A DNA stretch of 24,535 nt from a virus (IMGVR_UViG_3300030110_001802:1-24535), one strand, 5' to 3'; shown: positions 7,537-13,624, counted from the first letter of the stretch. Translations and numbers: made by a program. Notes: generated by a model not told the origin, from the sequence alone.

Positions 7537-7775
7537 CAGAAGATGATATATATAAAGCAGATGGATTTGAAGATGCTCTTATAGGTAGAGGACAACAGTT
7601 TAATACAAGTTTCTATGTTTATTCTTATACTAAATGCATAGAAATATTAATGCGAGAAGGTATGACAGAGGAAGAAGCTTTGGAATACTTTGATTATAAT
7701 GTACAAGGAGCATGGGTAGGTGAAGGAACTCCCATCTTCCTTTATGATGAAAGGTGGAGTGAGTGGAATGAGTGA
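7533..7775 (+). CDS. Conserved small phage protein (80 aa)
   Basis: The start overlaps the preceding stop (ATGA). The product contains YTKCIEILMREGMTEEEALEYF and then FDYNVQGAWVGEGTPIFL. This combination of an EALEYF helix and an N-V-x-GAW-VGE-x-TP segment is a recurring phage protein of unknown function. It overlaps the DUF3310 gene by eight bases. No metal site, signal peptide or membrane segment is evident. Confidence 0.6.
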   Translation: MTEDDIYKADGFEDALIGRGQQFNTSFYVYSYTKCIEILMREGMTEEEALEYFDYNVQGAWVGEGTPIFLYDERWSEWNE

Positions 7776-8037
7776 AGATAGTTTTGAAACACATGATGAT
7801 ATGGTTCGTGAGTCAGTAAAAGAAACAGCGAGTGCTAGACAAGTGGGTGGAAATCATTACAAAGATTGTGTAATACAACCAACAGAATATATAGTTAAAA
7901 ATAAGCTTGACTTTTTAGAAGGAAATGTGGTAAAATATATTACTCGACATAAAACTAAAGGACAAGAAGAAGACATAAGAAAAGTTATACATTATTGTGA
8001 ATTAATATTGGAGCATGTATATGATAAATGGAAATGA
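7768..8037 (+). CDS. DUF3310 domain protein (89 aa)
   Basis: The start at 7768 overlaps the previous stop region. A longer reading from 7720 would overlap that gene extensively. From residue 25 on it carries the full DUF3310 signature: ARQVGGNHYKD, IQPTEYIVKNKLDFLEGNVV, KYITRHKTKGQEEDIRKVIHY and a terminal CELILEHVYDKWK helix. This small domain is very common in phages and is often annotated as a nucleotide-kinase-like protein, but no activity is firmly established. The position just upstream of ribonucleotide reductase fits a role in nucleotide metabolism. Confidence 0.8.
   Translation: MSEDSFETHDDMVRESVKETASARQVGGNHYKDCVIQPTEYIVKNKLDFLEGNVVKYITRHKTKGQEEDIRKVIHYCELILEHVYDKWK
7907..7936 (+). 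promoter_or_regulatory. Possible internal promoter
   Basis: TTGACT (7907-7912), an 18-base spacer and TAAAAT (7931-7936) preceded by TGG resemble an extended -10 sigma70 promoter. It lies inside the DUF3310 gene and could give extra transcription of the reductase. It may be a chance match in AT-rich coding DNA. Confidence 0.3.
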
Positions 8038-8263
8038 ATTTAAATTAGAAGACGTATCAATATTTTTAAATGGAGATAACCTACACGTAATAGGAGACAA
8101 TGAAGAAGAAATTTCTGTATCTCTTTATGATTTAGCAGATGAATTATTTAATCAACCTATTGATGATCCTTCTTTAGTTCCTAAAGTTATTATAGGATTA
8201 TATAGTGTTATTAATTATATTGAAGAAAAATCTAATTCTTTAGAAACAAAGGTAATACACTAA
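8021..8263 (+). CDS. Acidic hypothetical protein (80 aa)
   Basis: GGAG at 8010-8013 fits the ATG at 8021 best; the ATG at 8015 would be too close. The protein is acidic, with a beta-like start (FKLEDVSIFLNGDNLHVIGD), then SVSLYDLADELFNQPIDDPS and a helical end (VIIGLYSVINYIEEKSNS). I recognise no family. It overlaps the DUF3310 gene by 17 bases and shares a TAATG junction with the next small gene. Confidence 0.5.
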   Translation: MINGNEFKLEDVSIFLNGDNLHVIGDNEEEISVSLYDLADELFNQPIDDPSLVPKVIIGLYSVINYIEEKSNSLETKVIH

Positions 8264-8442
8264 TGGCATATTCAGGTAAAGATTATTTAGGTGATAAAAA
8301 ATTATCACAAGAGTTAGCAGATAAGATACATAAATATTGGGTACATAAAGTACCTAACATCAAAGTATGGGTTGAACCTTTCTATATAGGGGAGACTAAA
8401 CTATGGCAAGTCCGTAACAATTTAATAATGAAATATAAATAA
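8263..8442 (+). CDS. Hypothetical protein (59 aa)
   Basis: This short gene begins at the TAATG junction and ends a few bases before the AAGGAG site of the reductase. The product is basic and aromatic, with DKIHKYWVHKVPNIKVWVEPF and WQVRNNLIMKYK. It fills exactly the gap between two supported genes with no internal stop, which argues for its reality. The function is unknown. Confidence 0.5.
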   Translation: MAYSGKDYLGDKKLSQELADKIHKYWVHKVPNIKVWVEPFYIGETKLWQVRNNLIMKYK

Positions 8443-8453
8443 AGGAGCTAAAC

Positions 8454-9128
8454 ATGGCATCATTACTGGGAAGTAATTACTTACCCACCGAATACCAGTC
8501 TTTCATTCACATGTCTAGGTATTCACGTTGGTTAGAAGACGAAGGTAGAAGAGAGAGTTGGAGTGAAACAGTAGGTAGACTTGTGTCTTTCTTCAAAGAA
8601 CATATAGATAATAATTATGATGGTGTAATTAAAAAGAAAGAATGGAATGATTTAGAAGAAGCTATTCTTTCATTACAAGTTATGCCAAGCATGAGAGCTT
8701 TAATGACTTCAGGTAAAGCATTGGAACGTGAGAATGTAGCAGGTTATAATTGTTCTTATATTCCTATTGATAGTCCCAGAGCATTTGATGAAGTACTATA
8801 TATACTTATGAATGGTACAGGTGTAGGGTTCTCTGTTGAAAGACAGTATGCTGATAAGCTTCCTACTATTCCTGATGTAGAGTTTGAACATACAGAAGAT
8901 GTAGTAGCTGTTGTTGATTCTAAAGAAGGATGGGCAAAAGGATTTAGAGATTTAATATCCTATCTCTACACAGGTAGAGTTCCTAAGATAGATGTAAATA
9001 AAATTAGACCTGCAGGTGCAAGATTAAAAACATTTGGTGGTAGAGCTAGTGGACCTCAACCTCTTGTTGATTTGTTTGGCTTTCCTCTATGGAATGCCAT
9101 GATATTGTTTGTAAGACAGGTGAGGTAG
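8454..9128 (+). CDS. Class II ribonucleotide reductase, N-terminal part (gene interrupted)
   Basis: An AAGGAG site precedes this ATG. The 224-aa product matches the N-terminal half of monomeric adenosylcobalamin-dependent ribonucleotide reductases, which convert ribonucleotides to deoxyribonucleotides for phage DNA synthesis. It shows MPSMRALMTSGKALERENVA, then YNCSYIPID with the first redox cysteine near residue 99, NGTGVGFSVERQ and GGRASGPQPLVDLF. After LVDLF (ending at 9077) homology stops and the frame runs through unrelated residues to a stop. The next homologous codons start at 9080 in another frame. About 14-15 conserved residues of the family are missing at the junction, so this looks like a frameshifting deletion of roughly 43 bases or an assembly error. 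The complete gene would normally be called nrdJ. Confidence 0.8.
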   Translation: MASLLGSNYLPTEYQSFIHMSRYSRWLEDEGRRESWSETVGRLVSFFKEHIDNNYDGVIKKKEWNDLEEAILSLQVMPSMRALMTSGKALERENVAGYNCSYIPIDSPRAFDEVLYILMNGTGVGFSVERQYADKLPTIPDVEFEHTEDVVAVVDSKEGWAKGFRDLISYLYTGRVPKIDVNKIRPAGARLKTFGGRASGPQPLVDLFGFPLWNAMILFVRQVR

Positions 9129-10348
9129 TAGTTGTAGGTGGTGTACGTAGATCAGCACTTATATCTTTATCTAATTTATCTGATCAAAGAATACGTGCTG
9201 CTAAAATGGGTGAATGGTGGAATGAAAATCCACAACGAGCATTAGCAAATAACTCTGTAGCATACACAGAGAAACCAGATCCCGGTATCTTTATGAAAGA
9301 ATGGTTATCATTATATGAAAGTAAATCAGGTGAGAGAGGTATGTTCAACAGATCATCTGCTCAAAAGAAAGCTGCAGAGAATGGTAGACGCAATGCTGAT
9401 TGGGATTTTGGTACTAATCCTTGTAGTGAAATTATACTTAGACCTAATCAATTCTGTAACTTAACTGAAGTTGTGTGTCGTTCTACTGATACTATGACTA
9501 CATTAGTAAAGAAAGTTAAGCTTGCTACTATACTAGGTACAATACAATCTACCTTTACAAACTTTGGTTATCTTCGTAAGAGATGGCAGAACAATACAGA
9601 AGAAGAAAGATTGCTTGGTGTATCTCTGACAGGTATCATGGATTGTGTTGAGCTGAATACTATTGATGGGCTTGCACCTAGATTAGAACTGTTAAAGAAA
9701 CATGCAGTAGATACTAACAAAGCTTTAGCAGATAAGTTAGGCATACCACAATCAACAGCTATCACTTGTGTTAAACCTTCAGGTACTGTGAGTCAGTTAG
9801 TAGATAGTGCTAGTGGTATACATGCTAGACATAATCCTTATTATATTAGAACAGTAAGAGGTGATAACAAAGATCCATTGACAGAGTTCATGATAGCATC
9901 TGGTATTCCTAGTGAACCTGATTATTTAAAACCAGAACATACTACTGTATTTTCTTTTCCTATGATGTCACCTAAAGGTTCAGTATGTAGAACAGACATG
10001 ACAGCTATTCAACAATTAGAGATATGGAAATGTTATGCTAAACATTGGTGTGAACATAAACCTTCTGTAACTATAAGTGTTAAAGAAGAAGAGTGGGTTC
10101 CAGTTGGTGCATGGTGTTGGGAAAACTTTGAGTATCTAAGTGGTGTATCTTTCTTACCTTTCTCTGATCATACATATCAACAAGCACCTTATCAAGATAT
10201 AGATGAGAAGACTTATAAGAAGTTAGTAAAAGCTATGCCAACTAATATTGATTGGAATAAACTACAAGACTTTGAGAAAGAAGATAATACGAAAGGATCA
10301 CAAGAACTTGCATGTACTGCAGGGGTATGTGAATTGGTGGACATATAA
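9089..10348 (+). CDS. Class II ribonucleotide reductase, C-terminal part (gene interrupted)
   Basis: Homology actually begins at 9080 (Leu-Ser-Ser before MECHDIVCKTGE), three codons upstream of the first ATG. It continues with VVVVGGVRRSALISLSN. The radical active site is intact: NPCSEI near residue 111 and FCNLTE near 122 give the thiyl and redox cysteines. KPSGTVSQL is present, and the C-terminal CTAGVC (Cys409, Cys414 of 419) is the swinging dithiol that regenerates the enzyme. There is no Shine-Dalgarno sequence before the ATG at 9089, so this part is unlikely to be an independent gene. Without the N-terminal cysteine and specificity region it should not be functional alone. No NrdB or metallo-cofactor partner lies nearby, which fits class II. 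Confidence 0.8.
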   Translation: MECHDIVCKTGEVVVVGGVRRSALISLSNLSDQRIRAAKMGEWWNENPQRALANNSVAYTEKPDPGIFMKEWLSLYESKSGERGMFNRSSAQKKAAENGRRNADWDFGTNPCSEIILRPNQFCNLTEVVCRSTDTMTTLVKKVKLATILGTIQSTFTNFGYLRKRWQNNTEEERLLGVSLTGIMDCVELNTIDGLAPRLELLKKHAVDTNKALADKLGIPQSTAITCVKPSGTVSQLVDSASGIHARHNPYYIRTVRGDNKDPLTEFMIASGIPSEPDYLKPEHTTVFSFPMMSPKGSVCRTDMTAIQQLEIWKCYAKHWCEHKPSVTISVKEEEWVPVGAWCWENFEYLSGVSFLPFSDHTYQQAPYQDIDEKTYKKLVKAMPTNIDWNKLQDFEKEDNTKGSQELACTAGVCELVDI

Positions 10349-10614
10349 TACGTTCACCTTGTGTTGGTGTATGTACACTAGAGAATGATATTTGTATTGG
10401 TTGTTTCAGAACAAGTGAACAAATATCTGACTGGGCTTTTTATAATGATGAAGAAAGAGAAAAGATAATGAAAGAAAGTAAACCTGCTATAGCTTCTGAA
10501 GATATTGGTTTAATGAGAAAGGTAATAACTTATTATCTTAATGGGTTTAGTCCTATTGATAAAGAGGAACAAGAAAAGTTAGTAAATTTATATCATAGAT
10601 TAGGGAGACTATAA
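10333..10614 (+). CDS. DUF1289 Cys-cluster protein, non-ATG start
   Basis: An open frame of about 93 codons carries the DUF1289 signature at its start: SPCVGVC, ENDICIGCFRTSEQISDW and then YNDEEREKIM. The four cysteines (C-x3-C-x6-C-x2-C) suggest a zinc or iron-sulfur site. The family is widespread in proteobacteria with no firm function. The frame contains no ATG, GTG or TTG upstream of the cysteines, since TGA at 10330-10332 closes it. The likely starts are ATT (10333), with AGGGG about nine bases upstream, or ATA (10345 or 10348). Starting at the first internal ATG would remove the whole cysteine motif. It overlaps the reductase stop and the methyltransferase start (TAATG). Confidence 0.65.
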   Translation: MGGHIIRSPCVGVCTLENDICIGCFRTSEQISDWAFYNDEEREKIMKESKPAIASEDIGLMRKVITYYLNGFSPIDKEEQEKLVNLYHRLGRL

Positions 10615-11225
10615 TGGATTTAAGATTACCAAAAGATGATAGACATTTTCAATACTACCTGAAGACAGTTGGACCTGAGTACCAAAAGAAACATAGAGAT
10701 TATTCTCTTAGCTTTGTAAAGGAACATGACATAGCTGTGGATGTGGGTGCTCATGTAGGTACATGGGCTATAGATCTGGAGAAAGTTTTTAATAAAGTAA
10801 TTTGTTTTGAACCTATTCAAGAACACATTGATTGTCTCATGGAAAACATACAGCATCCTGAGAAAGTAACTGTGATAGGAACAGCTCTTGGAGATCATGA
10901 AGAAGATGTAGTCTTTCTTGACTATGACCAACCAGATAATAGTGGTACTGCTAGTATAAGAAGTGAAGGTAAGTACAGATGTAAGATGAGAACCTTTGAC
11001 TCTTATAATATAGACAAGATAAACTATCTAAAGGTAGACATAGAAGGATATGAGTTAAACTTTCTTAGAGGTGCTAAAGAAACTATCATGAGAACTAAAC
11101 CAGTAATCAATATAGAAATTAAACCAAGTGTTGATGCTCATCTTGTGATGGATTATTTATCTGATGAACTAGGCATGACATTTCAAGGTAGAACAATCAA
11201 AGACTATGTATATATGTATACTTGA
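10614..11225 (+). CDS. FkbM family SAM-dependent methyltransferase
   Basis: The 203-aa product is a class I methyltransferase of the FkbM type, which O-methylates sugars and other small molecules. Motif I is VDVGAHVGTWAIDL near residues 42-55, followed by ICFEPIQEHIDCL, VIGTALGD and SGTASIRSEG. The family-typical YLKVDIEGYELNFLRGA is near 139-155 and VINIEIKP follows. It shares a TAATG junction with the DUF1289 gene. In phages such enzymes may modify host surface glycans or virion glycans. It is separated from the late-strand glycosyltransferases by the convergence point, so cooperation with them is only a suggestion. Confidence 0.85.
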   Translation: MDLRLPKDDRHFQYYLKTVGPEYQKKHRDYSLSFVKEHDIAVDVGAHVGTWAIDLEKVFNKVICFEPIQEHIDCLMENIQHPEKVTVIGTALGDHEEDVVFLDYDQPDNSGTASIRSEGKYRCKMRTFDSYNIDKINYLKVDIEGYELNFLRGAKETIMRTKPVINIEIKPSVDAHLVMDYLSDELGMTFQGRTIKDYVYMYT

Positions 11226-11250
11226 CAAATCAATAATCAATACCCATATA
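11222..11250 (+). promoter_or_regulatory. Sigma70-like promoter before the last + strand gene
   Basis: TTGACA (11222-11227) overlaps the methyltransferase stop codon. A 17-base spacer leads to CATATA (11245-11250); TATATA two bases further on is an alternative -10. Confidence 0.45.
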
Positions 11251-11271
11251 TAGTGTGGAAAGGAGAAACGC

Positions 11272-11430
11272 ATGTTTCATTATTATGTAGAACAACCTGT
11301 CGTTCCTCAAAAAGTTATTGAGAAAAGATGGAAAGAAAGTATTCAAAGTAAGATAGATAGTCTGGAAGAATACAAAAAAGATCTAGATAAAAAAATTAAA
11401 GAGTATAAAGAAGATTTAAAGGCTCTTTAA
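11272..11430 (+). CDS. Coiled-coil microprotein (52 aa)
   Basis: An AAAGGAG site (11259-11265) and its own promoter precede this ATG. The short N-terminus (MFHYYVEQPVVPQ) is followed by a very charged helix with Leu/Ile heptads (SIQSKIDSLEEYKKDLDKK, then EYKEDLKAL), so the protein is probably a small dimeric coiled coil. It is the last + strand gene before the convergence point. The function is unknown. Confidence 0.6.
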   Translation: MFHYYVEQPVVPQKVIEKRWKESIQSKIDSLEEYKKDLDKKIKEYKEDLKAL

Positions 11431-11480
11431 TAAAAATGTGCTCCTTGCCTCAGATTTTTGCTCCATAAATGAGGCAGGAG
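11431..11480 (-). terminator. Rho-independent terminator of the late (- strand) operon
   Basis: The sequences 11441-11452 and 11470-11480 form an 11-bp GC-rich stem (CTCC-TGCCTCA type) with one bulged base and a 17-base loop. Read on the - strand the stem is followed by CACATTTTTATT. The T-run is absent on the + strand side, so termination should act mainly on leftward transcription arriving from the structural genes. Confidence 0.65.
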
Positions 11481-11571
11481 TGCCCTCTAATACCCTTCGG
11501 TATACCTTAGTACCCTATCAATACCACTTCTTCTGTATCCTTTTTATACATCCGTTAAATAGATTTAGCTC
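11481..11571. other. Short convergent intergenic spacer
   Basis: No credible gene is seen between the terminator and the end of the secreted-protein gene. There is a small hairpin TACC-CTTC-GGTA at about 11501-11512 and an overlapping GGTATACC palindrome. No T-run follows on the + strand, so I cannot identify a second terminator for rightward transcription. Confidence 0.4.
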
Positions 11572-11916
11572 TTATAGGTCCGTTTCTTCTTCTATAAACT
11601 GTGAACCATAGTCTCCACCTACTAAACCACAAGCTACCTTGTCTCTTCCAGTAAGAATGAGTGTCCAACTGCCATTCTCTTTATTAACAAACAACTCAGC
11701 TAGGTTATCACCTGCTACTCCAAACCATTTTCTTTCTTCGTTATGAGTTTTGGTTAAATCATTAGTAAGATACTCATGCTTGGCACATATTAATGTTTTA
11801 GTTACTTGTCTTTGAAAAACATTTTCATTCTCTTGTGGTGACATCTCTTGTGCATGTGTTAATCCTGCTACAATAGCTATAGCAGGTAGTATAAAAGGTA
11901 ATATAATTTTAATCAT
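11572..11916 (-). CDS. Small secreted protein with signal peptide (114 aa)
   Basis: I choose the ATG at 11916 because AGGA sits eight bases upstream and the product then starts directly with a signal peptide: MIKIILPFILPAIAIVAGLT, with a likely signal peptidase I site after HA (residue 21 or so). The mature part contains two cysteines (LICAKHEY and VACGLVGG), which could form a disulfide in the periplasm. A motif GSWTLILTGRDKVACGL near the C-terminus resembles small secreted proteins seen in many phages and bacteria, but I cannot name a function. It is the last gene of the late operon and overlaps its upstream neighbour by eight bases. Confidence 0.6.
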   Translation of the reverse strand: MIKIILPFILPAIAIVAGLTHAQEMSPQENENVFQRQVTKTLICAKHEYLTNDLTKTHNEERKWFGVAGDNLAELFVNKENGSWTLILTGRDKVACGLVGGDYGSQFIEEETDL

Positions 11917-12133
11917 GATTATAATCCTCTGCAAACATATCAAGCACCATATCTAAAGCATCTTGTGCTTCAGCTGCTTTCTTTACTTGTATAGCAAACT
12001 CTTGAACTACATTACTATGTTCACCTATTCCTGTAGGTTTATCTAAATATATTTGTGCATTAGCCACAGCCACATCTCTTTCAGATTCAAAATGTTTTAT
12101 TGTAGCTTTAATCATTAGTTCTTTTTTTGTCAT
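11909..12133 (-). CDS. Hypothetical helical protein (74 aa)
   Basis: Three in-frame ATGs lie at 12145, 12139 and 12133. The last has GGAG six bases upstream and shares a TGATG junction with the preceding stop, so it is preferred. The protein is probably all helical (KKELMIKATIKHFESERDVA, then QEFAIQVKKAAEAQDALDMV) with an acidic end. It has no recognised domain. Its place in the late operon suggests a virion or morphogenesis-related role, but this is not shown. Confidence 0.55.
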   Translation of the reverse strand: MTKKELMIKATIKHFESERDVAVANAQIYLDKPTGIGEHSNVVQEFAIQVKKAAEAQDALDMVLDMFAEDYNHD

Positions 12134-12420
12134 CAACATCTCCATCTCTTTCTTGCCTGTCTCAATCTTGAGTTAGGATTCTTTGCAGCTTTAGGAAACT
12201 TCTTCATCTGTCCTGCTGAACGAGCACAGTAACTCTTTCTTCTTGCTGCTCTTTTACCTTTAGGTTTCTTCTCCGTTACAGCAGTCTGTAATTTACTGCC
12301 GGGATTTTGCCTACGATACTTAGCAACTCCCTTGGCTGATAGACCAGCACCTTTCTTAGTAGGTCTCTTTGCTCCACTCCCAATAGTCATACCTTTCATA
12401 TTACTTTTTTTTCTAGGCAT
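12133..12420 (-). CDS. Very basic DUF6321-like protein (95 aa)
   Basis: About a third of the residues are Lys or Arg. The pattern GLSAKGVAKYRRQNPGSKLQ, TEKKPKGKRAARRKSYCAR, SAGQMKKFPKAAKNPNSRLR and the terminal RKRWRC resembles a small phage family I know as DUF6321, with its conserved ARRKSFCAR core and Trp-x-Cys end. No function is established. The charge suggests binding to DNA or RNA. Two such basic proteins sit next to each other here within the late operon. The gene overlaps the upstream gene by eight bases. Confidence 0.7.
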   Translation of the reverse strand: MPRKKSNMKGMTIGSGAKRPTKKGAGLSAKGVAKYRRQNPGSKLQTAVTEKKPKGKRAARRKSYCARSAGQMKKFPKAAKNPNSRLRQARKRWRC

Positions 12421-12796
12421 TTCTATATTTCCTTGTCTTCGCTGCTATTTTTTTAGGTTGTTTAACAAATTGTTTACCTGCTTTTGTACCTTTTCTTTTT
12501 GCTCTTGTTGTTGCTGCATATTCTTTAGAAGATAACGATTTAATAGCTTTCTCTGGTAAATATCTTTCGCCTGTTTTACTGGAGGGTTTACCTGATTTAG
12601 TTTTCCATTTTTGTTTAGACCATTTAGAAAGCTTATTACTTTTTTTCTTAGTGCCTTTATATGAACCACCTGAATCTTTATAATATTTAACAGCCAACTG
12701 CATGGCTCTTGCACTATGTTTACCTCCCATCTTAGCTTTTGCTCTTGACTTAGCAGCTGCCCATTTCTTTGGATCACGTTTTGTAGCTGTACTCAT
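12413..12796 (-). CDS. Very basic DUF5872-like protein (127 aa)
   Basis: This is a lysine-rich protein with two parts. Residues 1-45 hold an A/K-rich helix (KKWAAAKSRAKAKMGGKHSA) and MQLAVKYYKDSGG. Residues 50-127 match the family I recall as DUF5872: KLSKWSKQKW, GERYLPEKAIKSLSSKEYAA, TTRAKRKGTKAGKQFVKQP and a KKIAAKTRKYR end. The family occurs in phages, giant viruses and bacteria. Its function is unknown, and nucleic-acid packaging or binding is a reasonable guess from charge alone. The start shares a TAATG junction with the upstream gene. Confidence 0.7.
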   Translation of the reverse strand: MSTATKRDPKKWAAAKSRAKAKMGGKHSARAMQLAVKYYKDSGGSYKGTKKKSNKLSKWSKQKWKTKSGKPSSKTGERYLPEKAIKSLSSKEYAATTRAKRKGTKAGKQFVKQPKKIAAKTRKYRNA

Positions 12797-13203
12797 TAGT
12801 GCCCTACTCCGTTACCATTTTTTCTAACTTTTTCTTTTAGTTTTTCTACATCCTCTTGTATCTTTTCTACTTGTCCATGTAAAAATTCTAAGTTTACTTT
12901 GTTGTGCATCCCATCTTCTAATAACTGCTCATGTTTAGCAATCACACTTGTAAGATGTTCTATTAACATAAACTGTTTAGCATCATCAGGTAAAGAACCT
13001 AGTTCACCTCGAGGCCAGAGGATTCTAAAGTTTGTATTCTTTTCTATATCAGAGTTAACAAGTTTATAATTTGTTTCTATATTATTAATACGTTCTATCA
13101 CACCGAAGTATGCCCATACTGCTACAGCAACAGCTATAACAATACTTAAAATATTTCTAATACTTAAATCAACTCCTGTATCTTCTCTAATCTTCATCGC
13201 CAT
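12796..13203 (-). CDS. Membrane-anchored coiled-coil protein (135 aa)
   Basis: Of the ATGs at 13212, 13203 and 13197, the one at 13203 has AAGGA at eight bases and is preferred. One transmembrane helix near residues 16-35 (NILSIVIAVAVAVWAYFGVI) is followed by a long, mostly helical domain with coiled-coil character at the C-terminus (VEKIQEDVEKLKEKVRK). The topology is compatible with N-in, C-out, as in inner-membrane spanins or other lysis-associated proteins. The neighbours include a holin-like protein and an Rz1-like lipoprotein, so a lysis role is plausible but unproven. Confidence 0.6.
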   Translation of the reverse strand: MAMKIREDTGVDLSIRNILSIVIAVAVAVWAYFGVIERINNIETNYKLVNSDIEKNTNFRILWPRGELGSLPDDAKQFMLIEHLTSVIAKHEQLLEDGMHNKVNLEFLHGQVEKIQEDVEKLKEKVRKNGNGVGH

Positions 13204-13303
13204 AATCCACATCCTTATCTACCATGCAATCACATTGATCACCACATAAACAAATCTCTCCTGTGCAGTTAGGCATTCCACATTTACATTCTTCTATTGA
13301 CAT
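13187..13303 (-). CDS. Cys-rich 38-aa peptide
   Basis: GGGAG six bases before the ATG at 13303 is a good ribosome-binding site. The product has seven cysteines within about 21 residues: ECKC, PNC, ICLC and QCDC, followed by a strongly acidic tail (MVDKDVDYGDED). Repeated Cys-x-Cys pairs suggest tight metal binding, like a very small metallothionein or zinc knuckle. It has no signal peptide. It overlaps the lipoprotein gene by ten bases and the following membrane-protein gene by 17 bases, so it is embedded in the operon. No family is recognised. Confidence 0.55.
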   Translation of the reverse strand: MSIEECKCGMPNCTGEICLCGDQCDCMVDKDVDYGDED

Positions 13304-13512
13304 AGCTGCTCCCATGCTTCGTTATGAATTAAAATTTGACGAGCAGTAGAGTTCGTTAATCTATCCTCATCTGATATAAGAATAGGTTCTATTAAAGAAC
13401 ACGAATTATTTACTGCGTTTCCACTTGTTAAGCAGCTTGTTAGTAACATCACTAATGGAAGTACGAGCAATGTCTGCTTTAAGTTTATCTTTTTTAGTTC
13501 TAAGTTTTGCAA
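13294..13512 (-). CDS. Rz1-like outer-membrane lipoprotein (putative o-spanin, 72 aa)
   Basis: The gene begins with TTG at 13512 inside the preceding gene in another frame, with AAGGA about ten bases upstream. After a short basic start (QNLELKKINLKQ) comes a hydrophobic signal LLVLPLVMLLTSC, with a lipobox ending at Cys27. The mature part is CLTSGNAVNNSCSLIEPILI, then SDEDRLTNSTARQILIHNEAWEQLC. This CxxIxPI...ISxED..T..TARQIL.HNEAWE..C pattern is a common small phage lipoprotein in lysis regions, often taken as Rz1-like. The nested arrangement is typical of Rz/Rz1 pairs, whose products fuse the inner and outer membranes at lysis. Confidence 0.7.
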   Translation of the reverse strand: MQNLELKKINLKQTLLVLPLVMLLTSCLTSGNAVNNSCSLIEPILISDEDRLTNSTARQILIHNEAWEQLCQ

Positions 13513-13621
13513 CTTTCTTTAATCCTTTTTTGACAGCTGCATCAGCTCCAGCTTTCCTCATTAATATGAAAGGTAGGATTTTAGTAATAAGATTAGCTAG
13601 AGCTGAGACAAAAGAAAACAT
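13406..13621 (-). CDS. Small membrane-associated basic protein (possible i-spanin partner, 71 aa)
   Basis: The N-terminus (MFSFVSALANLITKILPFIL) is hydrophobic or amphipathic, and the rest is a basic helix (AAVKKGLKKVAKLRTKKDKL, then DVTNKLLNKWKRSK). The o-spanin-like gene starts inside it in another frame and overlaps it by 107 bases. That layout resembles an Rz gene with an embedded Rz1, although this protein is short for Rz and its coiled coil is limited. It could equally be a pinholin-like or other lysis protein. The ATG at 13621 lacks a clear Shine-Dalgarno sequence and lies three bases after the PqqA-like stop, so re-initiation is likely. Confidence 0.5.
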   Translation of the reverse strand: MFSFVSALANLITKILPFILMRKAGADAAVKKGLKKVAKLRTKKDKLKADIARTSISDVTNKLLNKWKRSK

Positions 13622-13624
13622 GTA

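Noticed and set aside
9060-9100. Programmed -1 frameshift joining the two reductase frames
   Set aside because: A -1 shift at TTTGGC would join the frames, but no proper X-XXY-YYZ slippery heptamer is present and about 14-15 conserved residues would still be missing.
9060-9100. Intron or intein in the reductase gene
   Set aside because: Material is missing rather than inserted at the junction, and no splice-related or endonuclease sequence lies there.
11481-11560. A 14-codon - strand peptide after the secreted-protein gene
   Set aside because: It is very short, has no ribosome-binding site and looks like nothing known.
12445-12777. A 110-aa frame on the - strand within the DUF5872-like gene
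   Set aside because: It is a Gln/Asn-rich out-of-frame shadow. The other frame has family-like motifs and proper operon junctions.
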